From the NCBI RefSeq assembly GCF_014284275.1, contig NZ_JACOFU010000008.1:124001-188000 (forward strand): a stretch of DNA of 64,000 nt, written 5' to 3'. Every line of letters starts with the position of its first letter. Positions within the stretch are counted from its first letter, which is position 1. The stretch comes from Affinundibacterium amnicola (GTDB lineage: Bacteria > Pseudomonadota > Gammaproteobacteria > Burkholderiales > Burkholderiaceae_D). This document shows positions 10,058 through 19,811 of the stretch, one piece after another. The position numbers and the translations under genes are program-made. Under the pieces are notes generated by a model. It was not told the DNA's origin. It did not search any database and saw nothing but the letters and a program-made list of their open reading frames with translations.

Positions 10058-10603
10058 ATGACTACCGCCACTTCAACATCGAACATGCCACTACAATTTC
10101 GCTTAGCCCAAAAAAACGACGCTGAAGCCATCACCGCTCTGGTCAATAGTGCCTACCGAGGCGACAGTAGCCGGGCAGGTTGGACTACCGAAGCCGATTT
10201 ATTGACTGGCGTTAGAGTGCAAGCGGAAGACGTCAGAGAAATCATCGAAATCGAAGGTTCGATGATTTTGCTGTGCTTGCAGCAAAATGAAATCGTCGGC
10301 TCGGTCAACTTATTAAAAACCGAAGACAAAGCTTACTTAGGCATGTTCGCCGTTAATCCGCTCTTACAAGGCGCAGGCATAGGAAAACAATTTATGCAGG
10401 CGGCAGAAGCTCTCGTCAAAAGCGAATGGCAAGCAACTGCCATGTGGATGACCGTTATAACCACCAGACACGAATTGATTGCCTATTACGAAAGACGTGG
10501 CTATCAAAGAACCGGACGCTTAGTAGCATTTCCGGCCGAAGTACCAGACGAGTGCCGCTTGGTAAAAGACATCATGATGGAAGAATTAGAAAAACCACTA
10601 TAA
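10058..10603 (+). CDS. GNAT-family N-acetyltransferase
   Basis: A 181-residue acetyltransferase of the GNAT fold, which transfers acetyl from acetyl-CoA to an amine. The core is visible: FRLAQKNDAEAI at the N-terminus, the strand LGMFAVNPLLQGAGIGKQ with the acetyl-CoA P-loop pattern QGAGIG around residue 110, and a C-terminal AYYERRGYQRTGR motif. The frame is open far upstream, so the start is uncertain: 10058 or the ATG at 10085, which is directly before the conserved domain; neither has a strong ribosome site. Substrate unknown. Confidence 0.85.
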   Translation: MTTATSTSNMPLQFRLAQKNDAEAITALVNSAYRGDSSRAGWTTEADLLTGVRVQAEDVREIIEIEGSMILLCLQQNEIVGSVNLLKTEDKAYLGMFAVNPLLQGAGIGKQFMQAAEALVKSEWQATAMWMTVITTRHELIAYYERRGYQRTGRLVAFPAEVPDECRLVKDIMMEELEKPL

Positions 10604-10752
10604 GTTTCAACAGCAAACGCGTTGCGACTTTTATTCAAAATTGGTCGACATCTACAGAAGCACCGAACTCAAGCCAGTTTGCCCCTTTATTCCCTGCATC
10701 ATCTGCTGAGGTGCTCATTTAAGCTAAGACTTTATGAGTACCCGGAGCACAG

Positions 10753-11028
10753 ATGTTCATCCCCATCGGTTCAACACCCACAGGCATAGCCGCGCTGCGG
10801 GTGTACCAACAAGTCAAACAACACGGCGAACCCACGCCCAGCAGAACAGAGCTACAAGCCAAACTCGATGCGGAACAAGCTTTGTCGACAAGTGGTGAAC
10901 GTGTCAGTACAAATCAAGCAGTGAGTAAGCTGACGAGTGAAGAGCAAATTCAACAACAAAGAGAATTAGAACGGGCTTGGGGTTTGATGAGTGCGGTTTT
11001 GGGGACGCAGTTGGATGAGTATGCTTAA
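10753..11028 (+). CDS. Small hypothetical protein, 91 aa
   Basis: A short protein with no family I recognise. The ATG follows a GGAG sequence at suitable spacing. The product is hydrophilic and probably helical: a short N-terminal stretch (IPIGSTPTGIAALRVYQQV), then a Gln/Glu-rich middle, ending in a WGLMSAVLG segment. It has no signal peptide or membrane helix. Natural composition and a ribosome site argue for a real gene; it stands alone before a long repeat region. Confidence 0.55.
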   Translation: MFIPIGSTPTGIAALRVYQQVKQHGEPTPSRTELQAKLDAEQALSTSGERVSTNQAVSKLTSEEQIQQQRELERAWGLMSAVLGTQLDEYA

Positions 11029-11110
11029 TTGGTTTTTGGTCACCTATCATATAAAGAACAAGTCTAACTCTTGCCCGAAAAAGCTAATTCAACGACAAAG
11101 TATCAATACT

Positions 11111-11150
11111 CCCTTCTCCCGCGAGCGGGAGAAGAGTTGGGGATGAGGGT
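11111..11150. repeat. REP-like dispersed palindromic repeat
   Basis: A 9-bp perfect stem CTTCTCCCG/CGGGAGAAG with CGAG loop (11113-11134), followed by a G-rich tail. This pattern resembles the short palindromic repeats common between genes in proteobacteria. Confidence 0.6.
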
Positions 11151-11235
11151 GTTTGTAAGATGGTGAAGTTTGAAGATTTGCTTTAGTTTCAAATTGATTT
11201 CCATTTATTCGAAAAATTACTTTCACGCCGTCTTC

Positions 11236-11785
11236 ACGTTCACAGGTCGGGTGTGGCCCGACAGCCACTCACTTTTCTTGCTTCGCCAAGAAAAGTAAGC
11301 AAAAGAAGGCGACCGTAGACTCGCCCTTCGGGTGCTTACGCTACGCTTCAGCATAATTTTTGCATGTCAAAAAATGGGGTGTTGCGAAAACTCGCTTCGC
11401 TCAAACATTCGCAACCCTGATCCCATTTTCTGCCAAGCACAAATTACATCGTCTCAAACGGTGGTAGGTCAAAAGCAACGTCAAAAACAACGCCCTACAA
11501 CTGCTGCCAGAGAAAAGACCGACCTTCGGTAATGGATGTTTTGACGTTGCTTTTGACTTTGTTTTTGACGTTCATCCACTTTTGACACTGCCAATTGTGC
11601 GAGGCAGAAATGGGAAAAAGAGAGTCAGATGTTTGAGCGTAGCGAGTTTCTGACTCTCCCCATTTTTGTCTTGCACAATTGGGTACCCGAAGGGCAGTGG
11701 CAACGTGGTCGCCTTCTTTTGCTTACTTTTCTTGGCGAAGCAAGAAAAGTGAGTGGCTGTCGGGCCACACCCGACCTGTGAACGT
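11236..11785. repeat. 550-bp nested palindromic element with perfect 79-bp terminal inverted repeats
   Basis: The left arm 11236-11314 and right arm 11707-11785 are exact reverse complements over 79 bp. Inside lie further inverted pairs: 19 bp at 11468-11486 with 11539-11557, a 10-bp hairpin at 11620-11629 with 11649-11658, and CAATTGTGC/GCACAATTG at 11592 and 11673. Each half also carries a short ACTCGCT-CGCTCAAAC type core in opposite orientation. No transposase or long open frame is inside. It behaves like a non-autonomous or structural intergenic element; I do not know a name for it. Confidence 0.85.
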
Positions 11786-11879
11786 AAAGTTTATGTGAAA
11801 GCCAATGCCAAAAGCAAAAATTCAGCGACTCGTTCGCGAGAGGTCGAACAAGCGATATACGTGATTTATACGGTGAGCG

Positions 11880-11904
11880 GTGGGTTACGCTGACGCTAAC
11901 CCAC
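11880..11904. repeat. Short palindromic repeat, GTGGGTTA arms
   Basis: Arms GTGGGTTA (11880-11887) and TAACCCAC (11897-11904) around a 9-base loop, followed by CCTACG. This is a repeat type frequently seen between genes of beta- and gammaproteobacteria. It adjoins the 3' end of the next, minus-strand gene. Confidence 0.6.
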
Positions 11905-11943
11905 CCTACGAAAATATTACGACTTACAGGCTTTTAGCCAATT

Positions 11944-12639
11944 TTATGAAATATTTGGAATCAAGTGATCCAATTCTTTTAGGACGTTTATTACTTTTTT
12001 CCCATTCGAGTCATGAATTTGATCTAAGAATTTTAAAACATCTCTTTTGGGAAAATCATTAAAGGCTTCAAATTGAGGACTATTAGATGCGTCATCAAAT
12101 GTAATTTTAACGAGCCGTTGATGTTTTGCTGTATTAGTTAATTCCTTTAAATAATCGAAATTATGATCTCCACAAATCTTATCCAATTCATTTTTCAAGA
12201 GCTTGGTGCTATCGGTGCCTTTCAGCATCTTCTTAGTAAAGTCGAAATTTCGAAATTCACTCTTGCCTGGTTTGTAATCTAACGCCAAACAAATTACATA
12301 GCAAAGCATATCAACCACCGCATGCTTACTTTGAATAAATCCGTAAATATTCGCGCCAATATCACTACAAATATTTCGATGACTATAAAAATCTATAACC
12401 TCCTCTGGCTTTCTGGCTACGAGACGTATTTGTCGATTCATTTGAATTGTCTGATGAATCTCATCCTTACTCATTAATAAGTCACTAATTTGACTAAAAT
12501 GGTAATGCAAAAAGAGGTTCCGTTGATTAATCGATCGAATACTTTCGCCAATTTCCGCGGCAATTTGTGATCCCCGAAGTCTTTCAACATTGGATCTCAG
12601 TTTTTCGTCGGACCAAGTAATTGAATTTACGGTTTTCAT
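11944..12639 (-). CDS. AT-rich hypothetical protein, 231 aa, possibly HEPN-like
   Basis: I do not recognise this family with confidence. The product is a soluble, mostly helical, charged protein. It has a central region IRSINQRNLFLHYHF and a later ANIYGFIQSKHAVVDMLCYVI that is reminiscent of HEPN-type helical domains, followed by a Lys-rich C-terminal half. The frame is open into metH, but the ATG at 12639 is the first start after the metH stop; no good ribosome site is seen. The base composition is visibly more AT-rich than metH. Together with the flanking repeats this suggests horizontal acquisition. Confidence 0.6.
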   Translation of the reverse strand: MKTVNSITWSDEKLRSNVERLRGSQIAAEIGESIRSINQRNLFLHYHFSQISDLLMSKDEIHQTIQMNRQIRLVARKPEEVIDFYSHRNICSDIGANIYGFIQSKHAVVDMLCYVICLALDYKPGKSEFRNFDFTKKMLKGTDSTKLLKNELDKICGDHNFDYLKELTNTAKHQRLVKITFDDASNSPQFEAFNDFPKRDVLKFLDQIHDSNGKKVINVLKELDHLIPNIS

Positions 12640-12673
12640 ATATCGGAGTAAGTCAGAATTATCTAAGTGAAAA

Positions 12674-15600
12674 TCACAAATTCGGCGCCAACCACCGCTC
12701 AACTTCATTCTTATCAACCCCACGCCGAACCGCCATATCCTCAACCTGATCCCCAGCAATCTTCCCAACACTAAAATATTTAGACTCAGGATGCGCAAAA
12801 TAGAAACCCGACACCGCAGCACCCGGGATCATTGCCCATGATTCCGTAATGAACATCTCAATCTCTTCACACTGCATCTGCTTAAACATCGCGGTCTTTA
12901 CCGTATGCTCAGGACAAGCAGGATAACCAGGCGCAGGACGAATACCTGAATAACTCTCTTGAATCAGATCTGCATTGCTCAATGCTTCATCCGCTGCATA
13001 GCCCCATAAATCTTTACGCACGCGTTCATGCAGATATTCTGCGAAGGCTTCCGCCAAACGATCAGCCAGCGATTTCAACATAATGCTGCTGTAATCATCA
13101 TGCGCCTCTTCGAAGCGTTTTTCGTGCTTCTCTATGCCTAGGCCTGCGGTGACGGCGAACATGCCTATGTAATCTTGTATGCCGCTGTCTTTCGGGGCGA
13201 TGAAATCACTTAGGCATTGATTCGGACGCTGGACACCGTCGATGATGGCTTTCTCAAGTTGCTGGCGCGTGCCGTAATAGGTGAACGCGACTTCGCTACG
13301 CGATTCGTCGGTGTAGATTTCTATGTCATCGTCATTCACCGTATTGGCGGGCAATAAAGAGATCACGCCGTTGGCTGTGAGCCAGCGACCTTCTATGATT
13401 TTCTTCAACATCGCCTGGCCCTCAGCAAACACTTTACTTGCTGCTTCACCGACTACTTCGTCTTTTAAAATTGCTGGAAATGGACCGGCCAAATCCCAGG
13501 TTTGGAAGAACGGTCCCCAATCGATGTAATTAGCAATCGTTGCTAAATCGACGTTTTTGAATACGCGGCGACCTATGAATTTCGGACGCACTGGCGCTTT
13601 GTCGCCAGTGAAGTCGACCTTCATTTTGTTCGCGCGTGCTTGGGCCAGCGTCACCATAGGCAAGGCTTTTTTGTTCGCGTGTTGGGTGCGTACACGTTCG
13701 TAGTCACTACAGAGTTCGGCGATGTATTGATCGCGACTTTCTGGTGTCAGCAGAGATTGTGCGACGGAGACTGAACGTGAAGCATCCGCGACGTAGACCA
13801 CTGGGCCTTCGTAATTCGGCGCAATTTTAACCGCGGTATGTGCACGGCTCGTGGTCGCACCACCGATCAAAAGTGGAATCTTCAACATACGGAAATGCGG
13901 ATCACGTTGCATTTCTTTAGCGACGTAGGCCATCTCTTCTAATGAAGGTGTGATCAGACCGGACAAACCGATAATGTCGGCATTTTCTGCCTTGGCTTTG
14001 GCTAAAATTTCTGAACATGGCACCATCACGCCCATGTTGACGACTTCAAAATTATTACATTGCAAAACGACCGTGACGATGTTTTTGCCAATGTCATGCA
14101 CGTCGCCTTTGACAGTGGCGATGACAATTTTGCCTTTCGGTTTATTGTCGCCGCTGCGTTTCTTTTCTTCTTCAATGAAGGGTACTAAATGCGCGACCGC
14201 TTGTTTCATCACGCGAGCGGATTTCACTACTTGCGGCAAGAACATTTTGCCTTGACCAAACAAATCACCGACGATATTCATGCCCGCCATCAATGGACCT
14301 TCGATCACTTGTATAGGACGACCGCCTGCGTTCAACACATTCACGCGCGCTTCTTCGGTATCTTCAACGATCCAGTTAGTAATGCCATGCACCATTGCAT
14401 GTGCCAGACGTTTTTCTACCGGTTCATTACGCCATTCCAGCGTTGCTTCTTCTTTTTTGCCACCAGCTTTTAAAGTCGCCGCGAATTCAATCATGCGCTC
14501 GGTGGCGTCTTCTCTGCGGTTGAGAACAACGTCTTCGACGCGTTCGCGTAATTCAGCATCCAATTCGCTGTACACGCCAACCATACCGGCATTAACGATA
14601 CCCATGGTCATGCCCGCTTGAATCGCGTGATACAAAAACACCGTGTGGATCGCTTCACGTGCCGGATCATTGCCACGGAAAGAGAAGCTCACATTAGAGA
14701 CGCCACCGCTGATTTTGGCACCTGGCAGATTTTGATGTATCCAGCGCGTCGCTTCTATGAAATCGACTGCGTAGTTATTGTGTTCTTCGATACCTGTTGC
14801 GACCGCGAAAATATTCGGATCAAAAATAATATCGTAAGGGTCAAAATCACAAGCGCTGATCAATAAATCGTAAGCGCGTTTGCAGATTTCTATTTTGCGT
14901 TCGTAAGTATCAGCCTGACCTTTTTCATCAAACGCCATGACGATCACCGCAGCACCATAACGCTTACAGAGTTTGGCGTGATGCAGAAATTGTTCTTCGC
15001 CTTCTTTCATCGAAATCGAATTGACAATGGCTTTGCCCTGTACGCATTTCAAGCCAGCTTCGATCACATCCCATTTGGAAGAATCGATCATGATAGGCAC
15101 GCGGGCGATATCTGGTTCTGAGGCGATCAGATTTAAGAAGCGCGTCATCGCAGCTTGCGAATCGAGCATCGCTTCATCCATATTGATGTCGATGACTTGC
15201 GCGCCGTTTTCTACCTGTTGACGCGCGACGGCCAAAGCTTCGTCGTATTGCTCATTCAAAATCAAACGGGCAAACGCTTTGGAGCCTGTGACGTTGGTAC
15301 GTTCGCCGACATTCACGAAGAGCGACTGCGCATCAATCGTAAATGGTTCTAAACCCGACAAGCGCATCGCCGGTTCTATCGTCGGAACAGCGCGTGGTGT
15401 TTGGGTTGTGAGAATGTCGGCAATTGCTTTGATATGTGCGGGCGTAGTGCCGCAACAACCGCCGGCGATATTGATAAAACCCGCTTCGGCGAATTCTTTT
15501 AGCAATGCGGACGTATCAGCTGGCAATTCATCAAAGCCAGTGTCGCTCATAGGATTAGGCAAACCTGCGTTTGGATAAATACAGACAAAAGTATCAGCAA

Positions 15601-16423
15601 TCTTGGAAAGTTCTTCCGCATACGGGCGCATCAAAGCAGCACCAAGTGCGCAATTCAAACCAACGGTGAGTGGCTTAGCGTGGCGTACGGAATTCCAAAA
15701 TGCAGGTACGGTTTGACCAGACAAAATACGGCCAGAGGCATCGGTCACTGTACCGGAAATCATAATCGGTAAAGTGCTGCCAGTTTCTTCAAAATATTGA
15801 TCAATCGCGAACAAAGCGGCCTTGCAATTGAGCGTATCGAAAATGGTTTCGACTAGTAAAACATCAGCGCCGCCTTCGACCAGGCCTCGAGTTTGTTCCA
15901 AATACGCGGCGACTAATTGATCGAAGGTGACGTTACGTGCCGCTGGATCATTCACATCAGGTGAAATCGAAGCGGTTTTAGGCGTAGGTCCAAGTGCGCC
16001 AGCGACAAAACGTGGTTTGTCGGGTGTGGAATATTTATCACAAGCTGCGCGCGCAATTTTTGCAGAAGCGACGTTCATCTCGTACGCCAGATGCGCCATG
16101 TGGTAATCGTCTTGCGCGACCGTGGTTGCGCCGAAGGTATTAGTCTCGATCAGATCTGCGCCTGCCGCCAAGTATTGCTCGTGGATTTCTTGAATCACAT
16201 GCGGCTGCGTCAGTGACAGCAATTCGTTATTGCCTTTGACGAAGAGTTCGCGCACACCAGCCGGGCCGGTGAAATCCTTAAAGCGCTCGCCGCGATAATC
16301 AGCTTCGTTCAATTTATAGCGTTGTATCATCGTTCCCATCGCGCCATCCAGAATCAAGATGCGTTGTTGGAGTAGCTCGCGCAGACGGGCTTCGGTGGCG
16401 GAAGATTTCAGAACGGTGGACAT
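12674..16423 (-). CDS. metH: Cobalamin-dependent methionine synthase
   Basis: A full-length 1249-residue MetH, which moves a methyl group from methyltetrahydrofolate through cobalamin to homocysteine. Domains in order: homocysteine-binding domain with zinc Cys motifs (GLNCALG near 255, [10 protein letters not shown] near 325); pterin-binding domain with [13 protein letters not shown] near 370; cobalamin cap and Rossmann domain with the base-off ligand motif [11 protein letters not shown] near 755; and the AdoMet reactivation domain with [12 protein letters not shown] near 1170. All catalytic signatures are intact. A 150-base leader with a hairpin and T-run lies upstream. Confidence 0.97.
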   Translation of the reverse strand: MSTVLKSSATEARLRELLQQRILILDGAMGTMIQRYKLNEADYRGERFKDFTGPAGVRELFVKGNNELLSLTQPHVIQEIHEQYLAAGADLIETNTFGATTVAQDDYHMAHLAYEMNVASAKIARAACDKYSTPDKPRFVAGALGPTPKTASISPDVNDPAARNVTFDQLVAAYLEQTRGLVEGGADVLLVETIFDTLNCKAALFAIDQYFEETGSTLPIMISGTVTDASGRILSGQTVPAFWNSVRHAKPLTVGLNCALGAALMRPYAEELSKIADTFVCIYPNAGLPNPMSDTGFDELPADTSALLKEFAEAGFINIAGGCCGTTPAHIKAIADILTTQTPRAVPTIEPAMRLSGLEPFTIDAQSLFVNVGERTNVTGSKAFARLILNEQYDEALAVARQQVENGAQVIDINMDEAMLDSQAAMTRFLNLIASEPDIARVPIMIDSSKWDVIEAGLKCVQGKAIVNSISMKEGEEQFLHHAKLCKRYGAAVIVMAFDEKGQADTYERKIEICKRAYDLLISACDFDPYDIIFDPNIFAVATGIEEHNNYAVDFIEATRWIHQNLPGAKISGGVSNVSFSFRGNDPAREAIHTVFLYHAIQAGMTMGIVNAGMVGVYSELDAELRERVEDVVLNRREDATERMIEFAATLKAGGKKEEATLEWRNEPVEKRLAHAMVHGITNWIVEDTEEARVNVLNAGGRPIQVIEGPLMAGMNIVGDLFGQGKMFLPQVVKSARVMKQAVAHLVPFIEEEKKRSGDNKPKGKIVIATVKGDVHDIGKNIVTVVLQCNNFEVVNMGVMVPCSEILAKAKAENADIIGLSGLITPSLEEMAYVAKEMQRDPHFRMLKIPLLIGGATTSRAHTAVKIAPNYEGPVVYVADASRSVSVAQSLLTPESRDQYIAELCSDYERVRTQHANKKALPMVTLAQARANKMKVDFTGDKAPVRPKFIGRRVFKNVDLATIANYIDWGPFFQTWDLAGPFPAILKDEVVGEAASKVFAEGQAMLKKIIEGRWLTANGVISLLPANTVNDDDIEIYTDESRSEVAFTYYGTRQQLEKAIIDGVQRPNQCLSDFIAPKDSGIQDYIGMFAVTAGLGIEKHEKRFEEAHDDYSSIMLKSLADRLAEAFAEYLHERVRKDLWGYAADEALSNADLIQESYSGIRPAPGYPACPEHTVKTAMFKQMQCEEIEMFITESWAMIPGAAVSGFYFAHPESKYFSVGKIAGDQVEDMAVRRGVDKNEVERWLAPNL

Positions 16424-16590
16424 AGTATGTAGATTGACGTATCGCTAAAAACAAAAACCCGATCAGGCTGACAAAAGCGGATCGGGTAATGAGTGTGCGA
16501 TTTGGTAAGAAATTACTACCTTTAGCTGCACTTATTACGCGCCCGCAATCTGAGTCTCAAATCGGCGCAGGAAAACAAGCTGAAATTATA
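16424..16590 (-). promoter_or_regulatory. metH promoter and structured leader with attenuator-like hairpin
   Basis: A TATAAT -10 lies at 16585-16590 (minus strand), giving a leader of about 155 bases. In the transcript GUAAUAAGUG (16529-16538) can pair with CACUCAUUAC (16486-16495) over 10 bp with one mismatch, enclosing a small GGUA/UACC hairpin (16504-16520). This helix abuts a CCCGATC/GATCGGG stem (16458-16486) followed by a T-rich run toward the start codon. The layout resembles a riboswitch or attenuator. I do not find the conserved core of the cobalamin or SAH riboswitch, so the ligand, if any, is unknown. Confidence 0.45.
16458..16486 (-). terminator. Terminator-like hairpin just upstream of metH
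   Basis: A 7-bp stem CCCGATC/GATCGGG with a 15-base loop, followed on the minus strand by a T-rich run (16447-16457). It sits inside the metH leader, about 35 bases before the ATG, so it would attenuate metH or end an upstream short transcript. Confidence 0.6.
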
Positions 16591-16776
16591 CTTTATTTCG
16601 AATGAACTTCCTAAACTGACTCTGCTTACATAAATGCTATGACGCGGCTGTGTTAACGCGCTTTTACTATGGAAAAACACTATTCCCAGCATTATTTTTT
16701 GCCAACAGCATGGCGGCCCTTATTAGTAAATAGAAAAAAGATATAAGAATGATGTCGAAATATACCCAAAAAAAAT

Positions 16777-16804
16777 AGGCGTATGCTGAAATAGCCATAC
16801 GCCT
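16777..16804 (-). terminator. Terminator downstream of terC
   Basis: A 9-bp perfect stem AGGCGTATG/CATACGCCT with a 10-base loop; on the minus strand it is followed by a T-run (16767-16775). It ends the terC transcript about 110 bases after its stop. Confidence 0.8.
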
Positions 16805-16912
16805 TAAGGAGGGAACTGGTTTGAACTAGCCTATATCGGATCTGTTTTTCAAGCTGACTAGTTCTAAAAAATGCTTACTAATAACTTACTAATTACTGAT
16901 CAACTCAGCGAC

Positions 16913-17869
16913 TTAGCTCGCCTTTTTACGTGTCGCAATCAGGCTCGCTATGATAGAGCTAGCCAAGATAGTACCGATGACCGTTAAAGAAATCGCAGTC
17001 GGTACATGCACCCACTTAACGATCAACATCTTCACGCCAACGAACATCAGCACCAATGCAAGGCCGAATTTCAATAAGTGGAAACGATCAGCCATATCAG
17101 CCAGCAAGAAGTACAAAGCACGCAAACCCATGATCGCGAAGATATTCGATGTGAACACAATGAATGGATCAGTCGTTACCGCAAAAATCGCTGGGATAGA
17201 ATCAACCGCAAACACCACGTCAGAAATTTCAATCAAAATCAGTACTAACAATAATGGTGTGAAAACACGCTTGCCATTTTGAATAATGCTGAATTTTTCG
17301 CCGTGATAATCCTTGGTAAACGGCAGCATCTTTTTAGCAAATTTCAATACTGGATTGGCTTCCATATCCGGCTCTTTTTCAGCTGCGACCATCATGCGCA
17401 AACCTGTGATTACCAAGAAAATACCGAAGATGTACAAGACCCAAGCGAATTGCGAAACCACCCAGCTACCAGCCAAAATCATAATCACGCGCATCACAAT
17501 CGCGCCCAGCACGCCGTATAACAAGACTTTGCGTTGATATTGCTCAGGTACAGCGAAATGTCCGAAAATCATTAAGAACACGAACACGTTATCGACCGAC
17601 AAAGATTTCTCAATCACATAACCAGTCAAAAATTCCATGGACTTCGCCATCGCGATTGTCTCGCCAACGATATCCTTGAGATAAACATACATCCCCAAGT
17701 TAAACAGTAAGGCCAAGGATACCCATACCAACGACCAAATCGCTGCTTCTTTCACGCTGACTTTATGCGACTTAGAACCACCAAGCGCAAAAATATCCAA
17801 AGCCAACATACTAAGAACGAAGGCAATAAATGCCGCCCACATCCAGGGCTGAGCAACTGTTTCTAACAT
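16913..17869 (-). CDS. TerC/Alx-family integral membrane protein
   Basis: A 318-residue TerC-family membrane protein, a group linked to metal-ion homeostasis (manganese export by Alx and MntX-like members) and tellurite resistance. Multiple membrane helices are visible. Conserved acidic motifs include FLTGYVIEKSLSVDNVFVF near residue 90 and LILIEISDVVFAVDSIPAIF near residue 215; these Asp/Glu residues sit within membrane segments and are the likely metal-handling sites. It lies 89 bases after the BI-1 gene with a hairpin between them. I found no yybP-ykoY-type manganese riboswitch upstream. Confidence 0.9.
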   Translation of the reverse strand: MLETVAQPWMWAAFIAFVLSMLALDIFALGGSKSHKVSVKEAAIWSLVWVSLALLFNLGMYVYLKDIVGETIAMAKSMEFLTGYVIEKSLSVDNVFVFLMIFGHFAVPEQYQRKVLLYGVLGAIVMRVIMILAGSWVVSQFAWVLYIFGIFLVITGLRMMVAAEKEPDMEANPVLKFAKKMLPFTKDYHGEKFSIIQNGKRVFTPLLLVLILIEISDVVFAVDSIPAIFAVTTDPFIVFTSNIFAIMGLRALYFLLADMADRFHLLKFGLALVLMFVGVKMLIVKWVHVPTAISLTVIGTILASSIIASLIATRKKAS

Positions 17870-17894
17870 AAAATTCTTTCAATCAAGGGAAGGT

Positions 17895-17917
17895 GGTGGG
17901 ATAAATCGCATCCCACC
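17895..17917 (-). terminator. Hairpin between yccA-like and terC genes
   Basis: An 8-bp perfect stem GGTGGGAT/ATCCCACC with a 7-base loop in the 89-base spacer. There is no clear T-run, so it may be a processing or stability hairpin rather than a true terminator. Confidence 0.4.
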
Positions 17918-17958
17918 GATAAAGCTATTTCAGCAGAGGTCAATCAGAAAGCGATGAC

Positions 17959-18645
17959 TTATTCTTTTTCCATAAATCCTAAGATTTGCAACAAGCTAGT
18001 GAACAAGTTGAAAATCGTGATGTACAAACTGACCGTTGCCATGATGTAGTTGGTTTCGCCACCGCGAATGATGTTGCTGGTTTCAAACAAAATCATCCCG
18101 GACATTAACAACACAAATGCCGCAGACACTGCAATTGACAAAGCTGGCACTTCAAAGAACATCGCGCCCAAACCTGCAACAAATGCGACCAAAACACCAA
18201 CCGCTAAGAAGCCACCCATAAAGCTGAAATCACGCTTACTGATCAACACATAAGCCGACAAGCCCATAAAAATTACGGCTGTCAAACCCATCGCACTCAT
18301 CACGATGCCACTACCACCTGGCATGCCTAAGTAACGGCTAATGATAGGGCCTAAAGTCAACCCCATGAAACCAGTTAAGGCAAAGACAGACGCAATACCC
18401 CATGCACTGTTACGTAATTTCGCGGTCAAAAACAATAAACCAAAATAACCAATTAAGGTAACGATAATGCCCATGCTTGGCAATGCGAAAGCGATGCTAA
18501 GGCCAGCAGTAATGGCGGAAAACAATAAAGTCATAGACAGCAACATATAAGTGTTGCGCAGTACTTTATGTCCGCTGATCGCGCTGCTATCTACATAATC
18601 GACTGTTTGCGCATCGCGCAAGGTGCTACGGTCTAAGATACTCAT
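17959..18645 (-). CDS. Bax inhibitor-1/YccA-family membrane protein
   Basis: A 228-residue inner-membrane protein of the BI-1 family with about seven hydrophobic helices. The family is associated with modulation of FtsH proteolysis (YccA) and with pH-dependent calcium leak. The N-terminal cytosolic region (residues 1-30) is polar, then VLRNTYMLLSMTLLFSA begins the membrane core. The C-terminal half contains the ETSNIIRGGETNYIMATVSLY region typical of YccA homologues. The start has a GGAGAG ribosome site. It shares an intergenic promoter region with divergent nhaR. Confidence 0.9.
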   Translation of the reverse strand: MSILDRSTLRDAQTVDYVDSSAISGHKVLRNTYMLLSMTLLFSAITAGLSIAFALPSMGIIVTLIGYFGLLFLTAKLRNSAWGIASVFALTGFMGLTLGPIISRYLGMPGGSGIVMSAMGLTAVIFMGLSAYVLISKRDFSFMGGFLAVGVLVAFVAGLGAMFFEVPALSIAVSAAFVLLMSGMILFETSNIIRGGETNYIMATVSLYITIFNLFTSLLQILGFMEKE

Positions 18646-18792
18646 GGTTCTCTCCTAAAATCTGTTTTAACTCTTCTCCCAATTTGGGTGACGCAAGTGT
18701 AGGTCAACGCATTCATAAAGAAAAGTCGAATATAATTGCAATATAAATCGAAAAAATCGATGCTTTCCAAATCCATTCCCAGGAGCTTGAAA

Positions 18793-19764
18793 ATGGCGCA
18801 ATTAAATTACAAGCATTTATACTATTTTTGGATGGTAGCCAAAACGGGCAGCATCGCACGTGCCAGCGAACAATTACATATCACACCGCAAACCATCAGC
18901 GGACAGCTAAGCCTGTTTGAAGATCTGCAAGGTGAGGCGCTCTTTGAGAAAGCCGGGCGCAATTTAGAACTCACCGAGGCGGGACGACTCGTCTTAGCCT
19001 ATGCCGAAGAAATATTCTTATTAGGGCAAGAGTTGGAGCAGGTACTCAGACATCATCCGACAGAACGCACGGTACAGTTGCGTGTAGGTGTTTCTGATGC
19101 GGTCGCGAAGGCGGTTGCCTATAAATTGTTGGAGCCAGCACTCAGTTTGCCACAGACATTAAGGATCAATTGTCGCGAAGGCAAGCTTGACGATTTATTA
19201 GCCGAACTGGCAAGACATAAACTCGATATTGTGATCACAGACACACCGATGCCACCGAGTGCAAATGTACGTGGTTTTAATCATCCGCTCGGTGAATGCG
19301 GTCTGAGTTTTTTTGCCACGCGCGGCTTGCGCGAACAATACCCACAGCCATTTCCGGCATGTTTGGACGGCGCGCCTATTTTATTACCAGGTGAAGATTC
19401 CGCATTACGTTCCCGCCTGATGCATTGGTTCGAGACACAAGGGGTACGCCCACGGATTGCTGGCGAATTTGATGACAGCGCATTGATGAGTGCATTCGGC
19501 GAAGCGGGTGTCGGCTTCTTTGCAAAACCGAGTGCCATCGCTGATATGGTCATGCGCCAATACGATTTGGAATTAGTGGGTGCCACCAACGATATTACCG
19601 AACAGTTCTACGCTATTTCAGTACAACGCAAGATTACTCACCCCGCTGTCTTGGCGATTAGTCAAGCAAAACCGCTGACTTCGTTTGAACAAGATCTCTC
19701 AGCTTCACCACCAACACCAACAGCGGAAAAAAAGTCACGCGTCAAAAAAAGTATAAAAAAATAG
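18793..19764 (+). CDS. nhaR: LysR-type transcriptional activator NhaR
   Basis: A 323-residue LysR-type regulator. The N-terminal winged helix-turn-helix reads NYKHLYYFWMVAKTGS followed by ARASEQLHITPQTISGQ, the pattern typical of NhaR, which in enteric bacteria activates the sodium/proton antiporter gene nhaA in response to Na+. A LysR substrate-binding domain follows (about residues 90-290). The C-terminal 25 residues are Lys/Ser-rich. The ATG at 18793 is chosen over upstream codons because of AGGAG eight bases before it. No nhaA is adjacent, so the target here is unknown. Confidence 0.88.
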   Translation: MAQLNYKHLYYFWMVAKTGSIARASEQLHITPQTISGQLSLFEDLQGEALFEKAGRNLELTEAGRLVLAYAEEIFLLGQELEQVLRHHPTERTVQLRVGVSDAVAKAVAYKLLEPALSLPQTLRINCREGKLDDLLAELARHKLDIVITDTPMPPSANVRGFNHPLGECGLSFFATRGLREQYPQPFPACLDGAPILLPGEDSALRSRLMHWFETQGVRPRIAGEFDDSALMSAFGEAGVGFFAKPSAIADMVMRQYDLELVGATNDITEQFYAISVQRKITHPAVLAISQAKPLTSFEQDLSASPPTPTAEKKSRVKKSIKK

Positions 19765-19811
19765 CAATCAGTTTGCCACTGACCGCTATTTCTTCTGCAA
19801 TAGAAATTTGA

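Noticed and set aside
16424..16590. Cobalamin or SAH riboswitch upstream of metH
   Set aside because: The conserved core sequences of those classes are not visible; only a generic structured leader can be claimed.
17870..17958. yybP-ykoY manganese riboswitch upstream of terC
   Set aside because: The 89-base spacer holds only a simple hairpin and lacks the conserved core of that class.
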